Source of the DNA: Tritrichomonas musculus
Lineage: Eukaryota; Parabasalia; Tritrichomonadida; Tritrichomonadidae
NCBI GenBank assembly: GCA_039105265.1
Contig: JAPFFF010000016.1
Coordinates: 620,001-684,000 of the forward strand
Length of the DNA: 64,000 nucleotides
Direction: 5' to 3'
Shown here: positions 16,862 to 26,179 of the stretch, one piece after another
How positions within the stretch are numbered: the stretch's first letter is position 1
Layout: the number at the start of each line of letters is the position of its first letter
The notes under the pieces: model-generated
What the model was told of the DNA's origin: nothing
The model's input: only the letters and a program-made list of their open reading frames with translations
Database searches by the model: none
Made by a program: the position numbers and the translations under genes

Positions 16862-18687
16862 TTAAATGTAAAAATTCACAAATTTGCATTTGTTATTGAT
16901 TAATTCATTCATTTGATAATTAAAGAAGTCGTCAAAAGTAGGAATGTTGGTTGGTGGATTATTTAAAAAATCTAAGTGGCCATTAAAGTTAACGAAAAGG
17001 AATCTGACGATGAGTGCCTCTTCCATTGTCACAGTAAAGATGCCATCATTTTGAAATCTGTTGAGACGTCCAGTGAGAACTTTCTTCTCCATTTTTCCAG
17101 TGTTTATATTTTTGACATCGACTTCAATTTCCTGTTCTTTATTGTAAGGTAAGTTGACTACTTCGCATAGCGCTACAATAGATATTTGGCCAAGACTTGA
17201 ATTGGACCACAAATTTGCTCCATGAGCATAATGCAATTCAATTCGGGAACTTTGTGCCAAGTAAATCCCTGGACCATAATAATCGCCGTGCAAGATCATT
17301 CATTCAATTCTTGATGTGTTTACGAGTCCATTTCTGATGATTGAGTGCCACTTGTCGACATCAGAGCCATGCCAAATGAAAACGGATGAGTTGTTGTTTT
17401 TTGCTTTCAATTGCTGGAAAATCGATTCTTGTTCTCGCGACGATGCAAGTGGCATGAATTGAATGCAATTATAGCTTGCATTGTGGATCCGCTCCAGCTC
17501 AAGAGAAGGAGGAAGCCAGAATAGTTGAGCCCTGATAGTTAGAATGACCCATTGAAGAAGTTTGAATACTTCGTGTCCAATTTTATCACTTAACGAGGCA
17601 TCGTCAGTGTAAGCTGCAACATCATTAAAAGAAGGAACATTTTTAACTACCTCTCTCAAGTAATCTGGATCATAATTTAACACTTCACTTCTATCACATT
17701 CAATTTTTTCATTGAGCTTTTCAGGTGTCAAAGGAGGAGGTGCTCGTATCAAGAATCTGGTTCCAATAGAAGAAACGAAGACACTAAACAAAAGGTCAGC
17801 AACTTCAATGTCTCTTTTTATTTCTTGCACAAGACTCGTGCTGAGTCCAATGGAAGAATATTGCGTGTAACACAAGTTTTTCTCACATGTAGTTGGCTTT
17901 AAGCAGCGTGGAATTGGATCTCCACAAATCGAGCAATGGTCTTGCAAGTCAAATATTATATCAAGGATGTCTAAAACTAAGTAAATTGTTGGATTTTATT
18001 CATATGTGACAAAGTTTGAAACTTTCATCTCTTCTTTTGGATAACTATATTCGCCTGTTCTGATTAAATGGATACTTTTATCAATATCATTGTGACAATT
18101 GGAGAGTGCATTCTCCGATTGTAACCTGTCATAGCCCGCTCTTTCCATTTTTTCAGCATTCATTGATTTGGGTTGACATCTTCTAATATTCTTTTGGTCT
18201 GAATGCGTCATTTTCAAAGTCCCTAATAACATTATTGACGAGATTTGAACCTGTAAACGATTCGCCAAAATTCGGTTGTTCAGCTTTGATTATGATATTT
18301 GTCATCATTTCCTTGTGGAACTTTACTTATGGTTATTTCGAGTGCATTTTTATTTACATCAAAACCATATAACAGTTGAAGTGAAATTGGCAAGACAGCT
18401 TCTGGTATAAAAAGTGAAATTCGAAATTAATTTTCTGTTTCGTCGTTTTGTGAATAATCAAATAAATACTTTAATTTGTAATCATAAATCCAAGAGCAGA
18501 GTTTTAAATATTTTTCATTTGATCGTCTAAGAGGAATAATTGGATCTTTGCTATGGTGTTGAGTATGAACACTCATAGTTTGATCAAAAAAACCTTCTTC
18601 TTCTTCTTCTTTATCTGCTGATGTTCCTTTTTCATTATCTGGATCGTCATTATAATCCATTGCACACATTCTTGTGCCAAACTTCAA
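16862..18687 (-). pseudogene. PARP6/PARP8-like mono-ADP-ribosyltransferase pseudogene
   Basis: The minus strand encodes the parts of a PARP6/8-type protein in order. First comes an acidic N-terminal segment (SVHTQHHSKDPIIPL), then a segment FIPEAVLPISLQLLYGFD, a UBA-like helix bundle (MNAEKMERAGYDRLQSENAL) and a Cys-rich stretch (CSICGDPIPRC, KPTTCEKNLCY). The PARP catalytic core ends the series (FIWHGSDVDKWHSIIRNGLV, LHGDYYGPGIYLA). The core H, Y and surrounding glycines are present. The frame is broken by in-frame stops (TAA near 18428, TAA near 17993, TGA at 17300-17302, the last inside the catalytic domain) and by at least one frame change around 18200-18290. With three or more breaks this is best read as a host pseudogene. 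Read-through of the single TGA is possible in principle, but the other breaks argue against function. Confidence 0.75.
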
Positions 18688-18970
18688 ACTTTGACATCAA
18701 AATTTGTGAAATCATATAGAAAATATTCTATGAGGACATTCAAATAGAATAAAATAAAATAAAAAAAAACATTAAATCCATGAAAATTGGTAATATTTTA
18801 TGCACTTACATATCATTGTTTGTTTTTTCTTTTTTACTTTTGGATATTTATTTTTTTTGGATTAGTCAATGTTCAAAAATTTATCATTGAAAATTAAAAT
18901 ATATATATTAAATGATGACTTTATACTTACCGCACTTCTTTTTATTTAAAAAAAATCGTAAAAAAGAAAA

Positions 18971-19345
18971 TCAGCCTAATTTTGGTACACATCCACCAAG
19001 AGAAGAGAGTTTTGTTGCTGCCTTTTTGCATAAAAAACTCCAAACACATGCACCACAGTTTCCGCTGCATTGTGATCCTTGAGTAGTTGCTTGAGAGGGA
19101 GGAGGATTTGGCGTAACAATTTGATCATTTCTATTTGATGAGTTAAAGAAGTTGGTTGATCCAAATCCTCCTGTAAAATTTGGAGAATTTGATTGATTAT
19201 TAAATCCTGTTTGATTATTTAAAAAAGTCGTGTTTGAAGAATTCATGTTAAAAAAAGCGCTTGGGTCATTTGATCCAGAATTTATTGTAAAGTTTCCATC
19301 TACAATCTGAAGATCACTATTCTGATCAGAATCGAAGTTAATCAT
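18971..19345 (-). CDS. Small Asn/Ser/Phe-rich protein with Cys-rich tail (unknown)
   Basis: 124 residues from the ATG at 19343-19345. The first ~85 residues are low-complexity (NNQTGFNNQSNSPNFTGGFG), with repeated N-F-x-N and FNSS motifs, likely disordered. The C-terminal ~35 residues (CSGNCGACVWSFLCKK, then GGCVPKLG) hold five cysteines and could bind metal or be lipid-modified. No signal peptide or membrane helix. TTTTTCAATTG upstream of the ATG (minus strand) is initiator-like, which supports a real gene. The function is not recognised. Confidence 0.6.
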   Translation of the reverse strand: MINFDSDQNSDLQIVDGNFTINSGSNDPSAFFNMNSSNTTFLNNQTGFNNQSNSPNFTGGFGSTNFFNSSNRNDQIVTPNPPPSQATTQGSQCSGNCGACVWSFLCKKAATKLSSLGGCVPKLG

Positions 19346-19887
19346 CTGTTATAAATACAATTGAAAAATTTTATTTCAATTTTATATAATTTCACAATTG
19401 GTCGGCCAATTTTTACTGGTCATATATCTTTGGTTTAAATAGTTATAAAGTTGCAATTTATTGTTAAATATATATAAATTATGTTAATTGTATATATTTG
19501 ATTATAAGCTCCTTTTCCTCTTTTAATTAAAAATGACAATAATATTACTAAAAAGGTTATCTAAGATTTAATAAAAAATTTTAATAGTTCATTTGACAAT
19601 TCGTCGGATTCATCTTATTTGGATTTGACTTTTGTTTTTAGTATATATGTTTAATTTTTTTTTTTTTTTTTTTTAAGTAATCCAGAAATAAAATTGTAAA
19701 AACGTATTTGATATGATACAAATCTTAAGCCCAATTAATCAGATCAACTTATAAACAAATTGATTTTAATTCGATAAAAAATTTATCATAAAAATAATAA
19801 TAAATTAATAATATCATTTATATAAAAAGTATAAGAAAAAAAACAAAGGAATAGAACAAAAATAATAAAAACATAAATTGATAATAA
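19346..19887. other. Intergenic gap, no gene seen
   Basis: Very AT-rich, with a run of 20 T at 19655-19674. It holds the 5' flank of the small Asn-rich gene and the 3' flank of the RING gene. No open frame with coding character. Confidence 0.5.
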
Positions 19888-21315
19888 TTAATCAGGAGTA
19901 TCTTCAATTGGAGGAAGAGGAGTTCGGCAAATAGGGCAAATTGCATTTTCTTCCATCCATCTCGATAAGCACTCCCGATGAAAATAGTGATGACAAGGAG
20001 TACTATAAAAATCTTCATCATCGCCAATGATCCCCAAACAAATAGCGCATTCTGAATCATGGGGTGGTTTTTCTGCTGTATAGCTGAAACGCGGAAGCCT
20101 TGATTTCTTCGGAATGAAAAAGGCGCCTCCAAATAATTTCTGCAAAACAATAATAAAAAGTTGAATTGAAATCCAAATTGCTGGATATTTAACCATTTTT
20201 GGACCGGAGTATTCTTTGAAATAAAAATCTTTGTTTGGATGGTAATCAATTATTAAATAAACTGAGCATAATTGAGCGAAAACTAGTGAAAATATGAAAA
20301 TTAAGCCAATAGTCTTTTTCTTATTATAAACAGCCGAAAAAACAATTTGTGGAATCAAAAACGAAAACATTAAAAATAGTGAGTACATTGGAAAATCATG
20401 GAAAAACGAAAATACATTAAAAAAATAAAAATATCGGAAATTTGAAAGATAATATATCCAACTCATCCTGTTAAGTTGAATTTCAATTGCTGCAGATCGT
20501 TCAGACATATTTGAACCATAATAAAATGTGATAAAAAGTGAAAATACTAATATTACTGTAAATACGGTTGTGTTAAGTGTATCAAAATAATGGCGGGTGC
20601 CAAAAAATAAAAGTGAGGTAGCGAATTCACTCATACATAAATATTGGATAGCAGCGCTGCAAACGAAAGATGGTTGCGTTTTCGGAATAATAAGCCATAC
20701 AAAAGCTTTGAAAGTTGTCACAAGACCAAATAACGATACGAATAATCGCCAATCTTGGTCTAGTTTTATATGATCGTAAGTTCTTGTTGAAGTATAGATT
20801 AATCTTGATGCTTGATTTGATTGAGATCCGAATAAATAGCATGTATCGTTGCAAACACGTTTATAAATATAAGTAATATAATTTTTGGGAGTTGTTTGAT
20901 TGCGTATCATTTCTTTGAATTTTGAGTGGTATTGTGTTTGTTGTTCTTGTGATAAATTTGAATATTTCTGTATATATTTGCCTAGATTTTCTTGATATGT
21001 CACAGAATTTTTTTGAATCTGAACAAAAGGCTCGCGAGTGAAAAATAAAAAAAAAATTTGGGCCGGCTTAACAAATATACCAGATATTTGAAATGGTTCA
21101 TCAGGAATTGATGATACTGGTGGATCAATATATGAAAAAATAGCTTTGATAGATGTAATGTTTGTATTAGTCATATTATCTGGATAGACTATTTTCAAAC
21201 GATAAGTAATTGGCAATATTTTCTGTTTCCTTATTTTATTATATGATCCTTCATAATATTCGATTTGGCACAATACAGGTGAAAGAAAAAAACAGAAAGA
21301 TATTAAAGCATTCAT
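19888..21315 (-). CDS. Tul1/DSC-like multi-pass membrane RING-H2 E3 ubiquitin ligase
   Basis: 475 residues from the ATG at 21313-21315. A signal peptide (MNALISFCFFLSPVLCQ) leads a ~200-residue lumenal domain with a C-x4-C pair (VCNDTCYLF). Six or seven membrane helices follow (from LFVSLFGLVTTFKAFVWLII onwards). The stretch QKLFGGAFFIPKK corresponds to the LGPRFFLPK-type motif just before the RING in Tul1 proteins. The C-terminus is a complete C3H2C3 RING (CAICLG, CHHYFHRECL, CPICR). In yeast, Tul1 works in Golgi/endosome membrane-protein quality control; this protein is shorter than Tul1 (~760) but keeps the order signal peptide, lumenal domain, membrane helices, RING. It is divergent from the subtilisin gene and shares a palindromic initiator-like motif with it. 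Confidence 0.85.
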   Translation of the reverse strand: MNALISFCFFLSPVLCQIEYYEGSYNKIRKQKILPITYRLKIVYPDNMTNTNITSIKAIFSYIDPPVSSIPDEPFQISGIFVKPAQIFFLFFTREPFVQIQKNSVTYQENLGKYIQKYSNLSQEQQTQYHSKFKEMIRNQTTPKNYITYIYKRVCNDTCYLFGSQSNQASRLIYTSTRTYDHIKLDQDWRLFVSLFGLVTTFKAFVWLIIPKTQPSFVCSAAIQYLCMSEFATSLLFFGTRHYFDTLNTTVFTVILVFSLFITFYYGSNMSERSAAIEIQLNRMSWIYYLSNFRYFYFFNVFSFFHDFPMYSLFLMFSFLIPQIVFSAVYNKKKTIGLIFIFSLVFAQLCSVYLIIDYHPNKDFYFKEYSGPKMVKYPAIWISIQLFIIVLQKLFGGAFFIPKKSRLPRFSYTAEKPPHDSECAICLGIIGDDEDFYSTPCHHYFHRECLSRWMEENAICPICRTPLPPIEDTPD

Positions 21316-21336
21316 TTTTTTGATAATTATTTGTTT

Positions 21337-21344
21337 TCAATTGA
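21337..21344. promoter_or_regulatory. Palindromic initiator-like TCAATTGA shared by two divergent genes
   Basis: TTTTCAATTGATAA lies 21 bases before the RING-gene ATG (minus) and 25 bases before the subtilisin ATG (plus). On both strands it reads TCAATTGA, the same core seen before other genes here. That one site sets transcription start in both directions is inference. Confidence 0.45.
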
Positions 21345-21369
21345 TAACTGGTCGCTGAATATTTTTTTA

Positions 21370-24300
21370 ATGATCCTATTTTTTCTATGTCTAGCAGAAA
21401 TTTATCATATTGGTAATCTCAAATTACATAATGGACGTGAAATTTTTCATTCCAAACCACATTTACTAAGTAGTAATGAAAATGGATGGTATTATGTTAA
21501 TATAATCAACTCCTCAAAAATCGATTCTCTTTTGCAGATTGGTGTACAAATTTCAACCAAATCTTTTATGAATCCGCAATGGATTTGTGCTTATTTAAAT
21601 AGCACACAAATCGAAGAGGTAAGTAAGTTATTTTTTATTTCGGAAGTTCTACCATCCGACAAGATTTCAAATGAAAAGCAACTTTTAGAATCATCTAAAT
21701 ATTTGATATATGCTCATGAATCATTTAATCCTTCGCCAAATTATCGTATTCAGAAAATATACAAAAATTACTATGTTTCTAAATCATATTCACCGCAACT
21801 TCTTGAAGACAGATCTATTTTACAAATATCTCCGTATGAATCACCACAACTGCTCAACCGTTTTTCGCGTGGAACAACGCAGCAAGAAAAATTTAAAGTT
21901 GAATTCAATGGCTCATTACTAATTCCAGATTTGCCGATGTACAAGCATGGTATCACTGGGTCCGGGCAAGTAGTTACAATCATTGACAGTGGTCTTGATT
22001 ATCGTTCTTGCTTTTTCAAAGATCTCCAGCATGATCCACCAGTCAACATTACCAACTTCAATCACAGAAAAATTATTCGTTATGAGCCTTATGCAGACTC
22101 ATCAGATGCCAGTCATGGTCATGGAACCCATGTTTCTGGAACTGTTGCTGGAAATGCAGATTGTCAGCAATGCAGTACAGATAACGGCTGCGATAGTTAT
22201 TCTGAACAGTGTGCAATGAGTCTTTACAATGGGCATGCTCCTGGTGCAAAAATCTATTTCATCGATGCCGGATATGTTCAACGGCCAAATGACCTTGATG
22301 CTGAGTATGATATGGAAGATGTAATTCAAATGTCTCGTTTTTTTGGAGGGCACATTTTTTCATGCAGTTGGGGCTATCCTCCAACCCAAAATGAAAAAGT
22401 TCGTATAATGTATGATGAAATTGGTTATAATAACCCTGATTTTATCTTCTTTTTTGGAGCCGGAAATTCACGTCGAAGCTTTGATGTTTATGCTCCTGCC
22501 AATTCGAAAAACATCATGGGTGTTGGCGGTGTTGATAAGCCTAGTGCCTTCTCTGCGTTTTCAAAAGTAAATAACTATGTTTATTTGGAGTTAAAAAAAT
22601 CAAAGAAACGAAGTGTTTGCAATTTTAATGATAATAATAACTTGTTTATTACAAGAACAACAAATGATCCATTAGCAAATTTCACCAACCAAATAATAGG
22701 TGAAAATTTTATACTTGTTAAAAGCGAGAAAGAATGCGCTAAAATTGATGCTGAATATTCAACAAAATCTTTGTTTATTACTGCTGATAATAACATCAAT
22801 TGCGAAGCATTTCGAAATGTTCCAAGGTGTTTGATCGATAGTCAATTCATTGATCAAATTCAAAACGGTCTCGAAGCATCATTAGTTATTGACTTTGAAT
22901 CAGAGGAATATGGTGTCTCTTATGGAATTTCTGGATTTACATCAACAGGACCATCATCTGTAGGACTTGTTAAACCTGATATTTTCACGCCAGGAAGTGA
23001 AATTGTGAGTGCTGCAGGAAATACATATACATCAGCACCGCCTGGATGTTCAATCGGTAGTGGTACAAGAACAAAGAGTGGAACGTCAATGGCAACTCCT
23101 GCTGCAGCTGGGGCAACAGCCCTCCTTGCACAATATATTGAAGACGGATTTTATCCATATGGTAGACGATCAAACTTGGCCAATTTGAGGTCAATTTCCC
23201 AAGATAAGAAAATTACCGAAATCAGTTCGCAAATAATTAATGAAAACAATGATTTAATAAATAAATTAAGTCATAATGATGGTGGTAATTTTACCAGTAA
23301 TAATAATCCCAAGAACACTAATGTTGCTTTAAATGATAACAATGGCCATTTAATAGTAACAATGCCACTTTTGAAGGCTCTCATCACTAACAGTGCTGGA
23401 ATAGTGAAAGAATCTTCAACAATTCCAGATTGTAGCAAAGGTTACGGTGTAATGCATGTCGCTGATATATTACCATTCAGCGATGAAACTGAAAAAATGA
23501 AAGAATTTGGACTTAGAATCTCGAGCCAAGACTTCTTGTTAACAGGGAAATCAAAGGAAGAATACGTATCCGAAATTAAACTTCTGAGTGATACTAGTCT
23601 CAATAAGCCTCTTGTCGTGACACTAGCTTGGCTTGACCCACCAACTAGTGCTGAAAGAGAGAAGCTTCCAATATATGCTGATCTTGATCTTTTTATCGAA
23701 TGTCCAGATGGAACGATTGTTTTTGGTAATCAAATTCCAAACAATATCGAAGAAATGTACTCAGCAACAGAAAGAGTTACAATAAACAATCCAAAAGGAG
23801 GCGTTTATAAAATTCATGTTACATGTCCAAAATTGGCTCACCCCGCTCAAATTTCACCTTCAATTGTAGTGAATGGTCCATTTAATCATCTAGATTTTTC
23901 TACAAATCCAGAGTATCTTAAGTTTACGAAAGTAAATATTGATCGAACTTGTTCATTTTATAAAACCGGCCACTTATGCCAACATGATGTTACCAAAATT
24001 GAAACAGACTATTCAGTTACTTTTTCTTTGAAATATCGGACTCCAAAATACTTCTGTACTTTCTTTGATGGTGGCGAAATTCAGATTATCCAATCAGCTG
24101 GCAAAGGTCAAAAAGTTATGGATATTATGATCAGTATGAATCAAGTTGAAAAGTTTGGAGGTGAAGAACTTTACTTTGCATCTCCTTCTTCTTCATCTAA
24201 ATTCGTAATATCAGAAAACGTTGTCCCTACTAATACATATATTTATATAACTTTGTGCGAACTTGTAAATAGTGATGTTTCTAATATTAAATTGGAAGTG

Positions 24301-24723
24301 CAGAGAACTGCTCCTCCTGCTCAAACTAATTCGCCAACTCCTAGTCAATCATTTGCAACTTCATCTGATCAACCAATCTCACAAAGTCTTTCAATTTCTC
24401 CCTTACCTAGTCAATCAATCTCTGCATCTCCTAGTCAATCAATTACTCTTTCATATAACCAATCAATATCTTCTTCTCCGAGCCGATCCGTTTCACTATC
24501 TTACAGTCAACTAATTACGATTATACCAAGTCCAACTGTTTCTTCAAAATCATCCAAATTCAAAAAAAAGTTTGTTAGTGTTGTACTATTCAGTTTTATT
24601 ATTTATCTACTTTTATCGTTATTTATTTACTTTAGGTGCCGTGAGAACCAAATTGGTCATAATGCAAACGCTGAGAATCAAGCCTTAGAAGGTTTGTTAG
24701 CTCAACGTAATGATATGCTTTAA
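21370..24723 (+). CDS. Membrane-anchored subtilisin-like serine peptidase (clan SB, family S8)
   Basis: 1,117 residues. I start at the ATG at 21370, which opens a signal peptide (MILFFLCLAEIYHIG); the frame upstream holds no ATG before a stop at 21304. The catalytic triad is intact: Asp206 (VVTIIDSGLDYR), His251 (HGHGTHVSG) and Ser573 (SGTSMATPAAAG), with the oxyanion Asn366 (FFGAGNS). About 200 residues between Asn and Ser probably include a PA-like insertion with Cys pairs. A beta-sandwich region follows (~700-960). A Ser/Pro/Gln-rich stalk (PSQSISASPSQSIT, ~985-1065) leads to one transmembrane helix (FVSVVLFSFIIYLLLSLFIYF) and a short tail. It therefore acts outside the cell or in secretory compartments, tethered to the membrane; trichomonad S8 enzymes are implicated in surface proteolysis. 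It is divergent from the RING gene. Confidence 0.93.
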   Translation: MILFFLCLAEIYHIGNLKLHNGREIFHSKPHLLSSNENGWYYVNIINSSKIDSLLQIGVQISTKSFMNPQWICAYLNSTQIEEVSKLFFISEVLPSDKISNEKQLLESSKYLIYAHESFNPSPNYRIQKIYKNYYVSKSYSPQLLEDRSILQISPYESPQLLNRFSRGTTQQEKFKVEFNGSLLIPDLPMYKHGITGSGQVVTIIDSGLDYRSCFFKDLQHDPPVNITNFNHRKIIRYEPYADSSDASHGHGTHVSGTVAGNADCQQCSTDNGCDSYSEQCAMSLYNGHAPGAKIYFIDAGYVQRPNDLDAEYDMEDVIQMSRFFGGHIFSCSWGYPPTQNEKVRIMYDEIGYNNPDFIFFFGAGNSRRSFDVYAPANSKNIMGVGGVDKPSAFSAFSKVNNYVYLELKKSKKRSVCNFNDNNNLFITRTTNDPLANFTNQIIGENFILVKSEKECAKIDAEYSTKSLFITADNNINCEAFRNVPRCLIDSQFIDQIQNGLEASLVIDFESEEYGVSYGISGFTSTGPSSVGLVKPDIFTPGSEIVSAAGNTYTSAPPGCSIGSGTRTKSGTSMATPAAAGATALLAQYIEDGFYPYGRRSNLANLRSISQDKKITEISSQIINENNDLINKLSHNDGGNFTSNNNPKNTNVALNDNNGHLIVTMPLLKALITNSAGIVKESSTIPDCSKGYGVMHVADILPFSDETEKMKEFGLRISSQDFLLTGKSKEEYVSEIKLLSDTSLNKPLVVTLAWLDPPTSAEREKLPIYADLDLFIECPDGTIVFGNQIPNNIEEMYSATERVTINNPKGGVYKIHVTCPKLAHPAQISPSIVVNGPFNHLDFSTNPEYLKFTKVNIDRTCSFYKTGHLCQHDVTKIETDYSVTFSLKYRTPKYFCTFFDGGEIQIIQSAGKGQKVMDIMISMNQVEKFGGEELYFASPSSSSKFVISENVVPTNTYIYITLCELVNSDVSNIKLEVQRTAPPAQTNSPTPSQSFATSSDQPISQSLSISPLPSQSISASPSQSITLSYNQSISSSPSRSVSLSYSQLITIIPSPTVSSKSSKFKKKFVSVVLFSFIIYLLLSLFIYFRCRENQIGHNANAENQALEGLLAQRNDML

Positions 24724-24895
24724 TTTGTTTAAATAATATGTAGTTATTAATATCTATTGTTTATTATAATTAATTATGATAAATTGCTTAAGTAATCATA
24801 ATATAATCATAGTATAAAGTACTTCATATCATTATGTTTTATAATATATATATATATTCAAGTTGCAATCTACTCTTCGGTTCTCGAATCACATA

Positions 24896-25210
24896 TTATA
24901 GTATTTTACCAACGGAATTGCAAACAGTAATTTTTTGTTCAATAAAAGGCCAAATTAGTTCTAAATTTTCATCAAACCATTTTATAAGCATGCTTTTTCG
25001 TCTTCTATATTCACGGTATAATTGAATATCAAGGTGATAAGAAACAATCTCAGCCAAAGAAAGAGCTTCGTTTAAATTGATTTTTTCACCAAATTTTGCT
25101 GAGAGTTTTTGCCAAGCCTTAGAATCTTTGTAATTAAAGTCAGCTAATTTCTTTGCAACAAAATCAGCTTCATATTTATCTTGTTTGGATCTTTCTCTCC
25201 TGTTTTGCAT
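24896..25210 (-). CDS. Small basic-helical protein, unknown family
   Basis: 104 residues if started at the ATG at 25208-25210 (MQNRRERSKQDKYEADF). A longer frame exists only from a non-ATG codon and is bounded by a stop. TATTCAATTTC eleven bases before this ATG supports the choice. The protein looks folded and helical (FVAKKLADFNYKDSKAWQKL, NEALSLAEIVSYHLDI, KWFDENLELIWPFIEQKI) with regular hydrophobic spacing, and ends TVCNSVGKIL. I do not recognise the family and see no signal peptide or membrane helix. It converges with the subtilisin gene. Confidence 0.6.
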   Translation of the reverse strand: MQNRRERSKQDKYEADFVAKKLADFNYKDSKAWQKLSAKFGEKINLNEALSLAEIVSYHLDIQLYREYRRRKSMLIKWFDENLELIWPFIEQKITVCNSVGKIL

Positions 25211-25221
25211 CAGAGATAAAT

Positions 25222-25232
25222 GAAATTGAATA
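25222..25232 (-). promoter_or_regulatory. Initiator-like TATTCAATTTC
   Basis: Minus-strand motif eleven bases before the ATG at 25210. The same TATTCAATTT core precedes the genes or frames starting at 43487 and 58509. Confidence 0.45.
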
Positions 25233-25637
25233 CAGTTGTTCCACTTTTGTAACGACAAAATATAGGGGGTTTAACCGTTCGTAAAGTGTCAAAAATTTTC
25301 AATGAAAATTTTTCATTAAGATTAAAAAAGATAGATTTCATTAAATAAATAAGATATTATTATACAGCATAAATTTAAACGAAACAGACCTCTCAATTAT
25401 AGTTTGTCTTATCGTGGAAAATGAAAAATACTTTTAAAAAACATAGTTTTTTTCTAATTTTTTTAATAATTTTTTAATCGTTTAAAAGTAACTTTTTTAA
25501 TTAAATTTTAACGTTTAGAAAATATTTTTTCCGATCATAAATAATTGAAAAATATATAAATCACGATCATTAAAATTTCAGTTAAATATTATCGTCTAAC
25601 GATTAAAAAAATCTCAAAAAAGCTCAAAATTGAATGA

Positions 25638-25785
25638 ATTTTTATACGAAAACCTTTCAATTTTTTCGTATACCGCTTTTTTTTTGGCCTTCAATATGGT
25701 GAATAAAAACGGTTTCTTATACGAAAAACCGTCGATTTTTTCGTATACCGCTTTTTTTGGCCTTCCCTATGGTCAATTAAAATTG
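25638..25785. repeat. Two tandem hairpin-forming units
   Basis: About 65 bases are repeated at a spacing of ~78. Each copy carries the inverted arms TATACGAAAA and TTTTCGTATA, followed by CCGCTTTTTT-TGGCCTTC and TATGGT. The copies differ by several bases. Confidence 0.65.
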
Positions 25786-26063
25786 AATACTTATTCGATT
25801 TTTTTTTTTAATTTTACATAACCGTTTATATTGACCTATTATAAGGCAGATTATTTTAGCCTTAATAAGCTTGTAAAATATACCCAAATGTAAAAAAAAG
25901 ACCTGGTCTTGGTGATTCTTTCTGGTCTTTTGGCGATTTTAATAAATCTTTTAAAAAGTTATTTCTTATGAATTATTAAATAAAATGATTAAATGATATT
26001 TGATTAAATAATAATTCAATTTACGAATCAACATTCAATAAATTCAATGAATTTATTTAATTA

Positions 26064-26179
26064 CTCGGCTATATATATTCATAAAAATATAAATACTATT
26101 AATATTTCAATGCATTATTTCAATGCATTATTTATTATTCGGCTATATATATTCATAAAAATATAAATACTATTAATAA
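26064..26179. repeat. Direct repeat of ~40 bases
   Basis: CGGCTATATATATTCATAAA and the following ~20 bases occur at 26064-26103 and again at 26140-26179 with one base difference. Between them ATTTCAATGCATT is doubled. This looks like local slippage or unequal duplication. Confidence 0.75.

Noticed and set aside
16862-18687. Stop codons in the PARP-like region as evidence of a changed genetic code
   Set aside because: Both TAA and TGA occur inside it, but neighbouring intact genes end with the same stops, and there is a frame change too; decay explains it better.
21331-21369. Upstream TTG as the start of the subtilisin
   Set aside because: A eukaryotic gene should start at ATG; the ATG at 21370 opens a good signal peptide right after the initiator-like motif.
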